Source of the DNA: Thamnaconus septentrionalis
Taxonomy: Eukaryota > Chordata > Actinopteri > Tetraodontiformes > Monacanthidae
DNA: 64,000 nt
Direction: 5' to 3'
NCBI GenBank assembly: GCA_009823395.1
Contig: CM020501.1
Location: 1,770,861-1,834,860, forward strand
Below, in pieces: positions 23,371-35,410 of the stretch (positions within the stretch are counted from its first letter, which is position 1; each line of letters begins with the position of its first letter). The notes under the pieces were generated by a model, which worked only from the letters and a program-made list of their open reading frames with translations, was not told where the DNA came from and made no database searches. The translations under genes were made by a program, and so were the position numbers.

Positions 23371-26300
23371 CCGGGGGCGCTGTGGAGCAATGAGGAGATA
23401 AGACTCCTACAGATTTATTGTTAAAATTTCATTTTAAACAAAACCTATAGAATCTTTTTGAATCCCCGGCTGCTGTTTTTGTTACCGTGAGTCCCAGCTA
23501 TCGACTACGCAAGAAAAATGCCGACTCGAGCAGGGAAATCCTGGGATACACCTGATGACGATGAAGGGCCAACCGAAGCCCCAGCCCAGAGTGGAAGCGG
23601 GGCCCCGGCGTCAAGTGCGCAGAGCACGGACATCCAAGCGGTGCTGGCCGCCATTGCATCACTACAAGCGGAGCTTTCCCAAGCTAAGTCGGACATTTGC
23701 GACAAAATTGCTGAAAAACATCGCCGTCGTGAGTACAACCTTGAGAACCGAAATTGCTGCTCTGAAGACAGAAAGTGACGCTGCATTCGCTATTGTAAAT
23801 AACCGTCTGGACTCCCAAAATGAGATGTTGGGAAGTTTAGAAAAGTCAGCTAATGCTACTTCCGACAGTGTCGCGGACCTCGAAGCTAAAGTGAAACAGC
23901 TGCACAATCAGGTCGAACAATTATCAGAGAAGTGTTTAGACCTGGAGGGGCGATCTAAATGCCAGAATCTGAGAATCGCAGGAGTCAAGGAAGGTGAAGA
24001 ACGGGGACAAGGAGCCAGAGACTTTGTGGCCCAGCTGCTGATGGAAGTTTTGCAGCTGGATGAGAAGCCAATGATCGATCGAGCTCACAGAGCCCTGAGA
24101 CAGTGATCTGGCAACGACCTTCCCCCTCGTCATCTGATTCTAAGAGTGCACTATTGTCATACTCTGGAGAGTATCTTGCAGAAGGTCATGAAATCCCCCA
24201 ATCTCACCTATCGGGGCCAGCGAATCCAAATTTTTAGAGACTTTCCACCCACCGGAGAGCTGCCTTCACTCCAGTCAGGAAGTTGCTACGTGATCAACCT
24301 GGGGTTAAATTCGGCCTCTTATACCCAGCCAAGCTTAGAGTGTCACACAATGGGATGGAGACCACGTTTTCGGATCCTGAGGAGGCCCGCCTGTATGCAG
24401 AACGCCACTTTGGTCAGAGTCGCTCCTGAGAGGTGCCTCATTGAAATTGGAACACTTATTTTTGAGAAAGTCTGGAGTTCATTTAACCCATTTGTTATCA
24501 TTTTTGATTTCTTGGACAAAATTCTTTATTTTCTGGGTTATTTATGCATGATTGTGAGAACAGGACTTCATAACACAAAAAGTGTGGGTGAAGGGGTCAC
24601 GGTGTCAGAGGTTCATGAACATGTATTAGACTTGAGTATTTGTATTTCTGTATAGGCGGTTAAGACATAATGCTCATATATTTTAAGTTGTCAATGGGGA
24701 TAATTAGTTCCTTTTATAATTGAATAGATTTTGCTTCTATTTAATAACTGTATGGCTACTAGTTACTGTAGGATCAAGAGTTCAACCAGTCGGTTGTTTG
24801 AGTTTCTTCTCTGTTTAGAGAGGTTAGACTAGTGTTATTGTTATTTGTTGTTGTTTTTTTTAAAAATTATTATTATTATTTTCTTATTTGTTGTTGTTTT
24901 AGATGTTTGAATTTTTGTTCTGCTTAACTGTTTTGTGGGTGGGAGGGGAACGGGTTCGTGTGGGGGGGGGTTCCGGTGGGCGGGTGGATGGAGTGTCATC
25001 ACACTTACAGTTGCCAGAGGAGTGAGAAGAGACGATGGATGCCGGCAGCCTTCCCACACAATGTGCAACGTTAATAAAAAGAGGGACGAAGTAACGTTCT
25101 GCTCATGGAATGTAAAGGGTATTAATGAACCAGTTAAGGGAGGTAAAGTGCTTTCACACCTCCAATCCTTGCGGGCTGATGTAATTTTCTTGCAGGAAAC
25201 CCACCTGAAGAACAACTCACATTCTAGGCTTAGATGCAGGTGGATACAACAGATTTACCACTCTAACTTTTCAGCTAAAGCAAGGGGCACAGCCATCTTA
25301 ATCCGAAGGGGAGTTCCATTCAAACACTTATCGACCTTAGCAGACAGGGACGGAAGATATGTTATGGTTGTAGGGGAATTTCACTCCATACCTGTAACAT
25401 TACTGAATGTATATGGGCCAAACTATGATGATCCAGAATTTTTAAAAAAAAGTTTTAAATTTGATCCCTGATATCTCTAGTACTAAGTTAATAATTGGTG
25501 GAGACTTCAATTTAACTTTAGACACCTACTTAGATAGATCCTCCTCAAAAAGGGTGGAACCTTCTAAAGCCTCCAATCTGTTGAACTCTTATATCAAAAA
25601 CATGAATATCTTTGATGTGTGGCGGATTTCTAATGCTTCAGGCAGGGAATATTCCTTTCACTCTAAGGTACACAATCGTTACACTAGGATTGACTTTTTC
25701 CTGATCGATGGCAAGCTATTGCCACTTTGCTACAATGCAAAATATCACAACATTATTATTTCCGATCACAGCCCAGTATCATTCTCATTACAGCTTGATG
25801 AGAGCAGGTCTGCCCAGAAGAATTGGAGATTCAATCCTCAACTTATTACAAATAAGAAGTTTTGCGAATATTTAGAGTCAAACATTAAGCTATTCTTTGA
25901 GACTAACGACAAAGAAAATACATCACCCAAATTGTTATGGGAAACCTTTAAGGCCTTCATATGAGGGCATATTATTTCTTTCCAATCCTCCCTCAAAAAA
26001 AGTAATAAAGCAAAACAACTTGAACTTGAAGAAGAAATTCGTCAAATTGATAGGGAAAATGCCATGCAGCCGTCCCTAGAAAAACACAAACATAACTTAA
26101 ATATAAACTGATTAAGATATTATCAAATTGAATCTGCTCGGCTTTTATTTTTACTAAACAGCGATATTTCGAATTTGGAGATAAACCACATAAATTGTTA
26201 GCAAGACAGTTACGTAAACTTGAAAATGACAGAGCTATCCACAAAATCAAGTCACTTTCAGGTAGTTTCTTAACATCTCCTAAGGATATTAATGATAGAT

Positions 26301-27740
26301 TCAGGCAATTTTATGAATCACTATATACTTCTGAAGTTAATTCGGTCGAAGGAACAATGCAATCATTTTTAGACAAATGTAATCTGCCGGCATTGAATCA
26401 AGCGGACCGCAACACTTTAGAAGCAAACATCACATGTAAAGAATTGCTAGCAACCATTAGTTCTCTGAAGAATGGAAAAAGTCCTGGCCCTGACGGACTC
26501 GGCAATGAAATTTATAAAAAGTTTGGGGGAATGTTGACCCCCCCACTTGAGCAAAATGTATATCGAATCGTTTGATGACGGAGTATTACCTCAGACGCTG
26601 ACTGAAGCCACTATCACCCTTCTTCCCAAAAAGGGGAAAGACTTAGAAGAAGTTGGCTCTTATAGGCCAATCTCACTTTTAAATTCGGATCAAAAAATCC
26701 TCGCTAAAACACTGGCCAGAAGACTTAGTGCATTTATGTGCAAACTGGTCCACCCTGACCAAACTGGCTTTATCCCACAAAGAAAGTCCTCTCACAACTT
26801 TAGGCGTCTGCTTAATATCATGCATTCTCCCAGATATAACCAAAAAGACCTTGTCATCCTCAGCCTGGATGCTGAAAAAGCGTTTGATCGGGTTGAATGG
26901 TCATACTTATTTTCAGTTTTACAGAAGTTTAATTGTGGGGATAGATTTGTTTCTTGGACTAAACTCTTACATAATGGGCCCCGAGCCAGAATACTTACTA
27001 ACAAAACTCTCTCTGATCCCTTTCTGCTAGGCAGGGGCGCAAGACAAGGTTGCCCACTCAGCCCGCTATTATTCGCCCTCGCCATTGAGCCGTTGGCTGA
27101 ATCGATTCGCATGCATCCCGACATACACGGCTACAACACTAAACTTACTAAAAATAAATTATCATTATATGCAGACGATATTTTGTTATATGTCACGCAA
27201 CCCAGGATTGCTATTCCCTCAATTTTAAGAATAATTAACTTGTTTGGTAGTTTCTCGGGGTATAAGATTAATTGGGGTAAAAGTGAACTCTTACTATTAC
27301 AAGATGAGGCTCCAAATTGGCTCAAAGAACTCCCTTTTAAAATAGCATCAGACAGTATGACTTATTTAGGAATTGTAATTACAAGGAAGTATAAAGATCT
27401 ATACAAGGCCAACTTTCCTTCCCTGTTTAACAAACTAAATAGCAATATACAATTTTGGAAAACTCTCCCTATATCTCTTCTGGGTAGAGTCAATGCTATT
27501 AAGATGATTTTTCTCCCTCAATTACTTTACCTTTTTGAAAACCTGGCAATATTTCTAACCAAATCCTTTTTCAAGAAACGTGATTCAATTATTCTTCCCT
27601 TCGTGTGGAATTACAAATCCCACAGAATTAAAAAGCACCATCTTTGTAAAAACAAAACTGATGGCGGACTTGCACTTCCTAATTTCATTTTATATTACTG
27701 GGCGTCTTTTAGCTTAAGTTTAGGTTTTCTGTACTTACTC
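23371..27740 (+). mobile_element. L1/Tx1-type LINE, nearly full length but broken
   Basis: ORF1 starts at ATG 23518 and shifts frame near 23725. Its coiled-coil part (NRLDSQNEMLGSLEKSAN, LEAKVKQLHNQVEQLSEK) and RIAGVKEGEE identify an L1-type ORF1 protein. ORF2 begins near 25060 with endonuclease motifs (CSWNVKGIN, IFLQETHL, NVYGPN, GGDFN, SDHSPVSF). The reverse transcriptase (26195-27720) has GKSPGPDGLGNEIY, SYRPISLLNSDQKIL, LDAEKAFDRVEW, GARQGCPLSPLLFA and LYADDILLY. Frame breaks lie near 25465, 25965 and 26570. It stops inside ORF2's C-terminal part and passes into CT/CA microsatellites (27738-27800), so the 3' end is missing. Confidence 0.85.
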
Positions 27741-27754
27741 TCTCTCTCGCCCCA

Positions 27755-27788
<34 letters not shown>

Positions 27789-27812
27789 CACATACGCATG
27801 CACGCACGCACA
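27738..27812 (+). repeat. CT/CA microsatellite
   Basis: A compound (CT)n then (CA)n run that replaces the expected 3' end of the L1/Tx1 copy. 27812-28180 holds nothing I can identify. Confidence 0.8.
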
Positions 27813-28179
27813 CCCAACACTCGCACAGTTCGTTGCTGATTGTGTCTTTATGATCACACTCATGTCATACTGTTCTGTGTGAACCATCTATTGTTACACG
27901 AATAAATGCACATTATGCCTGATGTCATTGTTTGACTGACTTATTAAAGTGTGGTTCAAATCCCTGCGTATCGTCAAGAACTCCCCGTTAAGGAGACGGT
28001 ATTGAGACTGATTCTGGCGTTTCCTGCTGACGTCAACAACCAAAAAGCAGGTGGTGCCCCGATCAAATCATATTAAATATTATATTAAAAAATTATTAAT
28101 TTCTTTTTGATGTCCGTTTCCACTCCTTCGTGAGTTTGATCGATTAAATTAATCAATCAACTTCCCCCACTACACGCCA

Positions 28180-28595
28180 TACATTCAAACCAGGACTTGC
28201 ATGGCAACAGAGGAAAGCTGTGTGATTTTCTGTTTCTGAAAGACATGGGAGTTGGACAGTGCAATACCTCAGCTGTACAAACTTGTCATTAGTGGCAACG
28301 ATTGGAGCTACATCTGCAGGTGTAGAGAGGAGCTTCTCCTGTTTAAAGCAGCTCAAGTCTTGAACCCGCAACACAATGGGCTAAGGGAGTTTAAGCAGCC
28401 GAGACCTGCTGGCAATTGAGAAGACACTGGTCAAGTCCCTGGAAAAGACGGGTAGTTGGTAAAACAGGGTCACAGGTCATTTTCTTGAAAGGAATTGCAG
28501 GTAGAATTTACGTATCAGTAAACTAATGCATTTTATGATGATGGCTGAAAATGAGCTTCCCCTCCTTGAAAGACCAGCAGCCGCCACTGGTGTGG
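28180..28595 (+). mobile_element. hAT transposase C-terminal relic
   Basis: Near 28300-28440 the reading ATSAGVERSFSCLKQLK followed by TRNTMG, LSSRDLLAIEKTL is the hAT C-terminal dimerisation segment. The copy ends near 28590 in CAGCAGCCGCCACTG, which as its inverse CAGTGGCGGCTGCTG is a typical hAT terminal repeat. Frame breaks and a missing 5' part show an inactive fragment. Confidence 0.6.
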
Positions 28596-28690
28596 GGGTG
28601 TATTATGGCTATTGTGGTGTAATGGAAAAGTATTCTTGTGTTATTCTTATCCTGGTTTATGTTGTATGATCACTAGTAGCACGTGTAATC

Positions 28691-29266
28691 TGTTAGGGTC
28701 ATAGTAGCCATGTGGCCATCATGTAGTGAGCACATGTAGTGCGCATGACGCTCAGGCGCTCATGACTATAGTTACCCATCTAGGAGTGTTTTGCTATCTG
28801 CTATACATGTACGCATCGTATTCACTTTTATGTGCTGCCACTCATGTGCTCATCCGCTGTGCCTTGTCACTCTATGGGGTCCTTTGTCCCCGAATCTCAT
28901 GATTCCCCTGTACAGGGCATGAGCTGTGAAATTGGTCCACTAGTCGTAGATTTGTTGTTTTGTTTTCCTCTGTTCTTCCTCCTTGTCTTGCCCCCTCCCA
29001 GTCTTCTTTTCCTCTCTTCTCCTCCTTCTTCCTTATCTTGTCCCCTCCCGGTCCACTGTATAAAGGACCTTTTTCTTCCTTTACTCTTTGCACCTGCACT
29101 CACATTCATTTGAGCTCTTGCACTTGTTGCATCTGTTCTGTTGGTTGTACTGTGTTTGTGCCTGTGACAGTGCCTCGTACAGTAAACACAGATCTTTTAT
29201 TTCTGTTCATTAAATTGCTTATTTACTCAGCATTTCTGCATCAGCATCTTTGCTCTTTTCCACAAC
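28691..29266 (+). mobile_element. possible solo LTR
   Basis: The segment begins TGTTAGGG and ends CCACAACA (TGTT...AACA), with CCACTGTATAAAGGACC as a promoter-like box at about 29051 and ATTAAA-like signals near the end. This is the architecture of an LTR. I found no matching target duplication, so the borders are tentative. Confidence 0.3.
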
Positions 29267-29328
29267 AGAGGCGTTAATTCTGCTCGACCTGGGTCCCTTT
29301 CACGAGCTGGGTCTAACTTCTCCCACAG

Positions 29329-29625
29329 AGCATTTTGGACGTGAGTGGTACTGGATTGGACTGAATGACAGAAAGGCTGAAGGCAAATGGGTTTGGACCG
29401 ACAGTACTGCTGTAGTAAGTGATGGAGCTTGAGGCTGAGTGATTGGCGGCCAGGGTGCAGAAGTCTGACCCATTGATGGTGTCCTCATAGGACTTCCTTC
29501 CGTGGGACGAGAAAGAGCCGCAAAACGTCACCGGCCGTGATGACTGTGGGTTGATCATTCCATGGAAATTTCACGACTGCCATTGCACGGTCATATTTCC
29601 GTACATCTGCAAAAAAGGTTTGAGA
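29329..29625 (+). pseudogene. C-type lectin domain gene fragment (two exons)
   Basis: Exon 29329-29414 (acceptor TCTCCCACAG, donor GTAAGT) encodes REWYWIGLNDRKAEGKWVW, the WIGL core of a C-type lectin-like domain. After a short intron, exon 29491-29625 encodes LPWDEKEPQNVTG, DDCGLI and CHCTVIFPYICKK, the C-terminal part with the expected cysteines. Splicing is phase 0 and in frame. The N-terminal half of the domain and any signal or membrane segment are absent upstream, where LTR-like sequence lies. The family (CD209/asialoglycoprotein-receptor-like versus others) cannot be told. It could be a fragment or the end of a gene disrupted by the LTR. Confidence 0.65.
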
Positions 29626-29967
29626 CTTTATATTATTTACATTTGCTGACACCCCACACCCTCCTGTTTTAAATCTAAGTCATTGCCTGGATTAACTGCC
29701 TCCTCCTCCACAGCCTCCAAGACCAGTAGAAGCAGACGCGGGAAGTAATGAACCTGAAGCTGCGCTGACATTGAATCATTTCAGCTCCACCTGCAGTTCA
29801 GCCACTTCTTGGACAAGAAACAGTCTTGTATTTGATTCCAGACACTCACGAGTGACCTTGTGCCCTTCACTGTCAGGTGTGATGGCTCAGGTCCCCAGAG
29901 GTGTCTCTCTGTGGCTAGGCGCTCCCCCTTCAGTTTCATTGGCTGGAGCGCAGGTTCAGTGAAAGCC

Positions 29968-30825
29968 CTAAGTGTTTTCTGATTTGTCTAAGAACACACA
30001 TGAATTCCCCGCCTTGGCATCCTCTCCTCTGACAGACAGCCCAGGCAGCACCTCCAGTGGGAAGAACTGCCTGTCTCTCAAAGTTCTGGACGGCTCCTGG
30101 ATCTGGGAACGCTGCAGTGCAGAGAAAAGAATGAAACACAATAAGAGCCGAGTCCAGCTTCCTGAATCGTCATCTTGCACTGGTGGTGAGAGTAAAGACA
30201 GCTCTGCTGCTCTGCTGAACTCACGTTGGTGAGGCGATGTGCAACAGAGAAGATCTCCACGTTCCCGCTGACCTCCAAGTTGTCCACCAGGTAGAACGGC
30301 ATGCGATGTTCAAATGACTTGAAGGTATGGCCGTTGATGTAAATCTGGACAGAATAAATTGATCAACTATCATTATTTTATGTCTTCGGGCAAACTTTTT
30401 TTTTGGTCAAGAAAACAATAGTAAAATATTTTAACTCATTAAAATTTAGAGGCAAAAGCAAAAAAATGTTTCCATCATTTAACTTTTAAATGTCAATTGT
30501 GTTGTTAAAGTTTATAAATGTGTATCAATGTTTTTTTTACCTTACTAAAAAATCCCTTTACCTCCCTGGTCCAGATAAGTGGAACCTTTTCCATTTAACA
30601 AGTTGAGTGTGACAGACCTGGTAGCTTTCCTGCAAGACCGTGAGGAGGAGGGAGAAGGCAGAGTCGACAGGGAGTGGAGAGCTGTAGTACTTATTCGCCT
30701 GGCCGTAGTCACCATTCTGGCAGGAGTTCAGAACCACCATAGGTGGCTGAGTGTCGTACCGAGGGTTGAAGTGAAGTGCAACGTTTGCATCGTTCCCGGT
30801 ACCGTGCTGCAAGTTCACAATGAAC
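29968..30825 (-). pseudogene. tandem-repeat-type galectin, partial
   Basis: Three minus-strand exons join in phase: 30825-30618 (RFIVNLQHG, VALHFNPRYD, VVLNSCQNGDYG, AFSLLLTVLQESY), 30344-30225 (IYINGHTFKSFEHRMPF, VDNLEVSGNVEIFSV) and 30111-29968 (linker, then VLPGLSVRGEDAKAGN). The first two make most of a galectin carbohydrate-recognition domain; HFNPR and the NS...NGDYG region cover sugar-contact positions, but the usual W-G-EER loop is changed. The third resembles the start of a second domain and hits TAG at 29968. No N-terminal exon is found upstream of 30825. Galectins bind beta-galactosides without a signal peptide (family knowledge). It is probably a truncated copy. Confidence 0.7.
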
Positions 30826-30959
30826 CTAGAAATAAAAAATTGTAACATTTCTGAATCCGACATTAAATTCTTAAAAAAACAAAAACAAAAAAAAACGGCA
30901 TGACAAGATTGTTTTCTCAAACTCAAGTACAGAACATGCTTTCTTGTATAGAAGGGTTA

Positions 30960-31200
30960 AGTTAGGGCAACTGGACACGTTCTTGTGGTCTTGAAGGCGT
31001 TTCGCCTTTAATCCGAAAGGCTTCTCCAGTTCTGAAAACAGGTTGGAGTGTCCCCACGCACTGCCCTGCCATCATGTGAGTCGGTAGGCACCCTTGAAGC
31101 AAGGTGTGAAGAGTGGTTGAGTCTTCTGGGGAGATTGTCGATTGTGTTGTATGTGGCTGAGAGACATTAGGACGGTGTGCCGATGACATGACATACGGCA
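30960..31200. repeat. common teleost terminal repeat, possibly Penelope-like
   Basis: It contains TGGACACGTTCTTGTGGTCT, CGTTTCGCCTTTAATCCGAA and GGCTTCTCCAGTTCTG, phrases I recall from dispersed fish repeats associated with Penelope-like elements. No reverse transcriptase is present here. The family assignment is from memory. Confidence 0.35.
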
Positions 31201-31809
31201 AGTCTATTGCGACAAACTACATCGCGGCTGAACAAACGCAAGAAGGAACAAACGGACAAAACGAACGATAGTTAGATACATATCCATCTATCTATTGACA
31301 ACCACTTTCAATTCTAGAGTGGAATTGTGGTATCTCCCCCAAGATGAAAGTCTCTGAAGTAGGAGCAGAGAAAGAACATCACCTTTTTTTTTCTTTTTTT
31401 TTTGGCATGGTTGCTCTCTTCCCTGTAGTCTATTGTGCTTTATTTAAATTTTAAATCAACACAATGTGCACATATTTATATATATAAAATCTGACATGTG
31501 TGCCTCGCATGCCTTTTTTATTTTATTTACCCTATAAATAATCCAGGTGGGCCGCCATGGCCGAAAAGCATCTCCCGTCAGTCAAGGTTACATCTGCAAA
31601 CGGAGAAACGCACCCACACCTATTTTGTATTCATAATAAAGAGTTTAAAGACCATTGAAACAGCAAGTTTTTCCTCATGTTTATGAAAATATAGTCTAGA
31701 GATGAACACTGCAGCTGCTACTAGTGTGGACTGGATAAAGCATTAGGGAAATGCCAGTATTCTGAGGGTTGTCCTCAGAATCATGCTATTGTAAACCTGG
31801 TTGGATTTA

Positions 31810-31870
31810 TGATATATACATATATATATGTATATATATATATATATATCTCCATATATATATATATATG
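31810..31870. repeat. (TA)n microsatellite
   Basis: TATATA-rich stretch with a few interruptions. 31200-31800 and 31870-32270 hold no supported gene. The latter includes a GC-rich patch (32010-32110) with two near-repeats of CCTCTGCCGACGCC. Confidence 0.8.
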
Positions 31871-32278
31871 TATGAAGATTTGATATAGTTTCGATGTTAA
31901 AAATAATATTAAAAATTTTAAAAATAAAATAATTGCTGTTTGTGGTTCCACATGGGCTCTGTCAATAATACTACAATAATAACTAGCCCTGCAAGCAGGG
32001 TTTAACGGGACTGAGCTGCCGCGGCCGCCGCGACCCCCGATGACCCCCGACCTCTGCCGACGCCTGCAATTGCCCCCCGTCCTCTGCCGACGCCCGGCGA
32101 CTGATGAGACAAACAGGTGGATGTTTGAATAACGTCTGTACGGCTTCCCTAAAGGAAACTGCAGCCATTTATGTGTGTTAAAAAAGAGGGCGAGACAGAG
32201 AAAGGCGTTAGGGCGCCCAACGAGCAGGAGCAGAGTTAGCTCCGCTAGCTCTGCTTTTACAACCTTGGACACCTAAGC

Positions 32279-33180
32279 TTAATTGCTTAGCCAAAATGAC
32301 TTATTGAATTCAAACGCAGGCCAATCAACTGGAAGGATAACTGGAGTTGAAATGTCCTCGAAACTGGCAAATACATGATCATGTTTGTAATTGAAAGCAG
32401 GTTTTTGTAAAATTTGCTTTTCCATATCGAGCTGCCAATTAATGTACTTTTCCCACTCGTGCCTGTCAGTGTGTGTGGTGAATATCACAAGATTTTTTGT
32501 GATACCATTGTGTTGCAACTTCAGAAAAAACTTGCAAACAGCATGACATGCTCCAAATGAATGCTAACACAAGCTAAAAATGATACTGGATGAAACCCTT
32601 GAGCCATAGAGTCGCCTTCTGTGACCAGAACTATTACATTGTTGTGTTTCCAAGGTGAACCACTACCAGTACACAATGTGGTGTTTGAAAAAAAATAAAT
32701 AGAAGAAGCAGCTTCAAAGAGAACTCTGTTGTCGATACATTTCTGTAAGAGGGATCGAGGCAAATTTACTGAAAAAAACATCAACATGTTGTGAACAACA
32801 TTAAAGACATCAGAAAGAAATTAAAGCTTTTAAGGACAACAGTAAAAAAAAAAAAAAATTCTGTGTTTACTGGAATCTTATTTTGCAAGGAATTCTTCAT
32901 GTCTATACAGCAGTCCATTCTCTTAAATCACAACTGAACAGATGTCCAAACAACATGAGTTAGATTCTTCCATTGCTGTGTGCAGCATGTCAAAGATTCC
33001 CATTTCATGCAGAATAACCTCTGCCAGCGCACCTCTGACCTGAGAGAGTCCATTGCTTTCTATGTTCGTGACAACTGTAATGTCATGTGGGGTCAAGGAC
33101 ACAGCAGCTATGGCTAGCCTGCTTCTGTCCAGCTGTCAAAACGATCACCTGTGACACAAGAGACATCGGCCATGAAAGCT
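32279..33180 (-). pseudogene. decayed coding stretch of unknown family
   Basis: On minus, successive open pieces read like one protein: about 33110-32940 (DITVVTNIESNGL, GALAEVILHEMGIFDML), 32787-32521 (SLLQKCIDNRVLFEAASS, HNNVIVLVTEGDS) and 32518-32279 (NLVIFTTHTDRHEWEKY, ILPVDWPAFEFNKSF). Each is amphipathic and non-repetitive, unlike random AT-rich sequence, with stops and frame changes between them. I do not recognise the family; a transposon-encoded or captured cellular gene are both possible. Confidence 0.35.
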
Positions 33181-33464
33181 GAAGAAAAGCAGCTTAGACA
33201 TTCTTGGTTAGTTCACATGGGTGAATGAGTCCTCTCATTCAGCCACCTGCGTGCACACTCACACAACGACGGACTGCTGCTGCCCTGACAGTGAGCACAA
33301 CTGCCGGGTGTAAAGGTGTAATTAGATGGATGGGGACCATGACAACGTTGCGACATAAAGGACCAGTGTGTAACATTTGCCATCTTGCGCTGCCGTATTT
33401 CTAAGGAAGCCTGGTGTGGATTCCTACGGAAGCGCATTGCTGTCACCCTAGAAAAAAGAACAGG

Positions 33465-33735
33465 GCTCAGTATCACGTTATAACGTGATAGTTTCACGTT
33501 TTTACGCGATAGTTTCACGTTTTTACGTGAAAGTATCTCGTTATTTTGTGAAACTATCACGAAATAATGAGATACTTTCATGTTTTTACGTGATAATTTT
33601 TTCGTTATAACATGATACTTTCGCGAAATACGTGATACTTTCACGTTACAATGTGATATTTTTCACGTTATAACGGGATACTTTCACGTAAAAACGTGAA
33701 AATTATCACGAAATAACGTGATAGTGAAGGCTCAG
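33465..33735. repeat. palindromic minisatellite (ATCACG...CGTGAT)
   Basis: About a dozen units of roughly 20 bp, each itself close to a palindrome, such as ATCACGTTATAACGTGAT and TTTCACGTTTTTACGTGAAA. The tract is bounded on both sides by GGCTCAG (33465-33471 and 33729-33735). It lies about 100 bp upstream of a SAM-like gene remnant. Confidence 0.7.
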
Positions 33736-33838
33736 CGTCAGGTGATTGAGTGAAACATTTTGCGTGATAAGCGTCTCTTGTGACTAATTGAGCTACTGCT
33801 TTACGGAAGCGTAACTCACGCGTGTCTCATTCTTCGAC

Positions 33839-35410
33839 ATGGCTCAAAATGTGCAATCGACGCTGTCTAACTTTCTTTGAGTTCGTGGAGTACGTGAGGA
33901 ACGTCTTCTTCGAATGGAGAATGATCACGTGAGTACTGCGGAAGCGTGCGGTAGCTTACTAAATTTGCCGTTGTTCGCACCACAGATAACACTGTTTAAA
34001 CTCTGGCTACACAGCTACGCATATAATAAAGTTGGAGTAGGTTGATGTGGGGAGCTATTATAACAAGTATTGTGCATATTGTTTGCTTTGGCTCTCCCGG
34101 CACGTTTCCCCAACTGCCCAATTTCGGTGGAAGGGCATACAACCCTTTTACCCAACGTAGTGCACTGCATACCCATGATGACTAACGTGAAATGTGTTTA
34201 TTTAAAGAAAGAAAAAAAGAAAGACAGACAGGCAGAAAAGTATGGACCTTTTTCACAGGGAATGCTGTAATTTATTAATTCCTATATGCTTATGCTGTAA
34301 GGTCGACAATCCACTAGATAGCAATAGCACATCATTCTCTACTGTTGTAGCCTGCAGCTGTAAATTCTGGAGTGGGAAAATCAAGGCCCAGGGGTCACAT
34401 GCAGTTGCCAATGTCCAACAGAAGAAAAATCTCATAAGCAATGTCAGCGTACATAGCTAAGCATGATATCAGTTTTTAAGTTGAAGGTTTATAACAACTA
34501 TAATAATAATACAAACAAACATCTGTCTTTCTTGTGTGTATACATAATGTCATTTTGCACCTGAGTTGTAATTATTGTCTCTGTTTTTACAGATTGATGC
34601 TGCTGTCATTGATTGTATAGATGATGAGGCACTGGCTGTCTACATCCCAACTTATGGGGATAGGATTGCTGCAAGACGCTTCTGTGTGCAACATCTTGGT
34701 GCAAGTTCGAAAGAACCAACTAAACATTCACTGTTTGAGAAACTGAAGAAAAGATTGGGCATTGGTGGGAGCGATGATGATAATAATAACTAGGGGACTT
34801 CTACTCTAAAACAGAAAAAAAGGTAACGGGAAACACAACAAATGGGCAGAAAAAGCGACAAGGAAAGTTGAGGTGGGATGGATCCACGAAGGTAAACAAG
34901 TCCGAACACGCAAAGGAGGGGGGACAAGAACTCTTGATGTCCCCAAAAATTCCAGATAAAAAGACATATTAATGTATGCCAAAGACATTTTCTTCCCAAA
35001 AGGAGAAATAAATATGGAAAGTTTCAAACATTTGTTCATGACATATTAGACTACCAGGAGGAAACTATTATTGATGAAACTATCACAGTTGGAGAACTGT
35101 ACGGGGTACTAAAAATGGGGGTATTGAGATTTTATCTCTGCACTAAGGCCCAAATTGATGTGGGTGAGGAAGACAATGAATTGGGACTCTCAAATGTGAT
35201 CATGGATGAACAACTGAATGATGTGCATGAAAGAGATGAGCAATTTCAAACAGAGACAGATGCTTTCCTAGACATATCCGAGGTAGTAATTGGCCCCTAT
35301 GTTGGAGAACCCATCGCGAGCCAATTAAATGACACTTTGCCATATCAACCTGTACTGCAGATCGATGATGACCTTAGCATCACATCTGTCACCTTGCCCA
35401 TAACTAGCTC
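33839..35410 (+). pseudogene. SAM-like domain gene of a teleost multi-copy family, broken
   Basis: Exon 1 (33839-33928) starts MAQNVQSTLSNFL, then has an in-frame TGA, then VRGVREERLLRMEND, with donor GTGAGT. Exon 2 starts at 34593 and encodes IDAAVIDCIDDEALAVYIP and YGDRIAARRFCVQHLG, phase 0 with exon 1. Further on, in shifting frames, come RKVEVGWIHEGKQVRTRKGG (about 34860), DIFFPKG and a tail (35115-35400, TITVGELYGVLKMGVLRFYL). From memory this arrangement is found in lineage-expanded teleost proteins related to G2E3/HECT-type genes; that assignment is tentative. Stops, frameshifts and truncation by the antisense LINE at about 35410 show a pseudogene. Confidence 0.5.

Noticed and set aside
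29313..29558. Minus-strand 81-codon frame across the C-type lectin exons
   Set aside because: The plus strand carries clear lectin-domain residues and phase-correct splice sites; the minus frame matches nothing.
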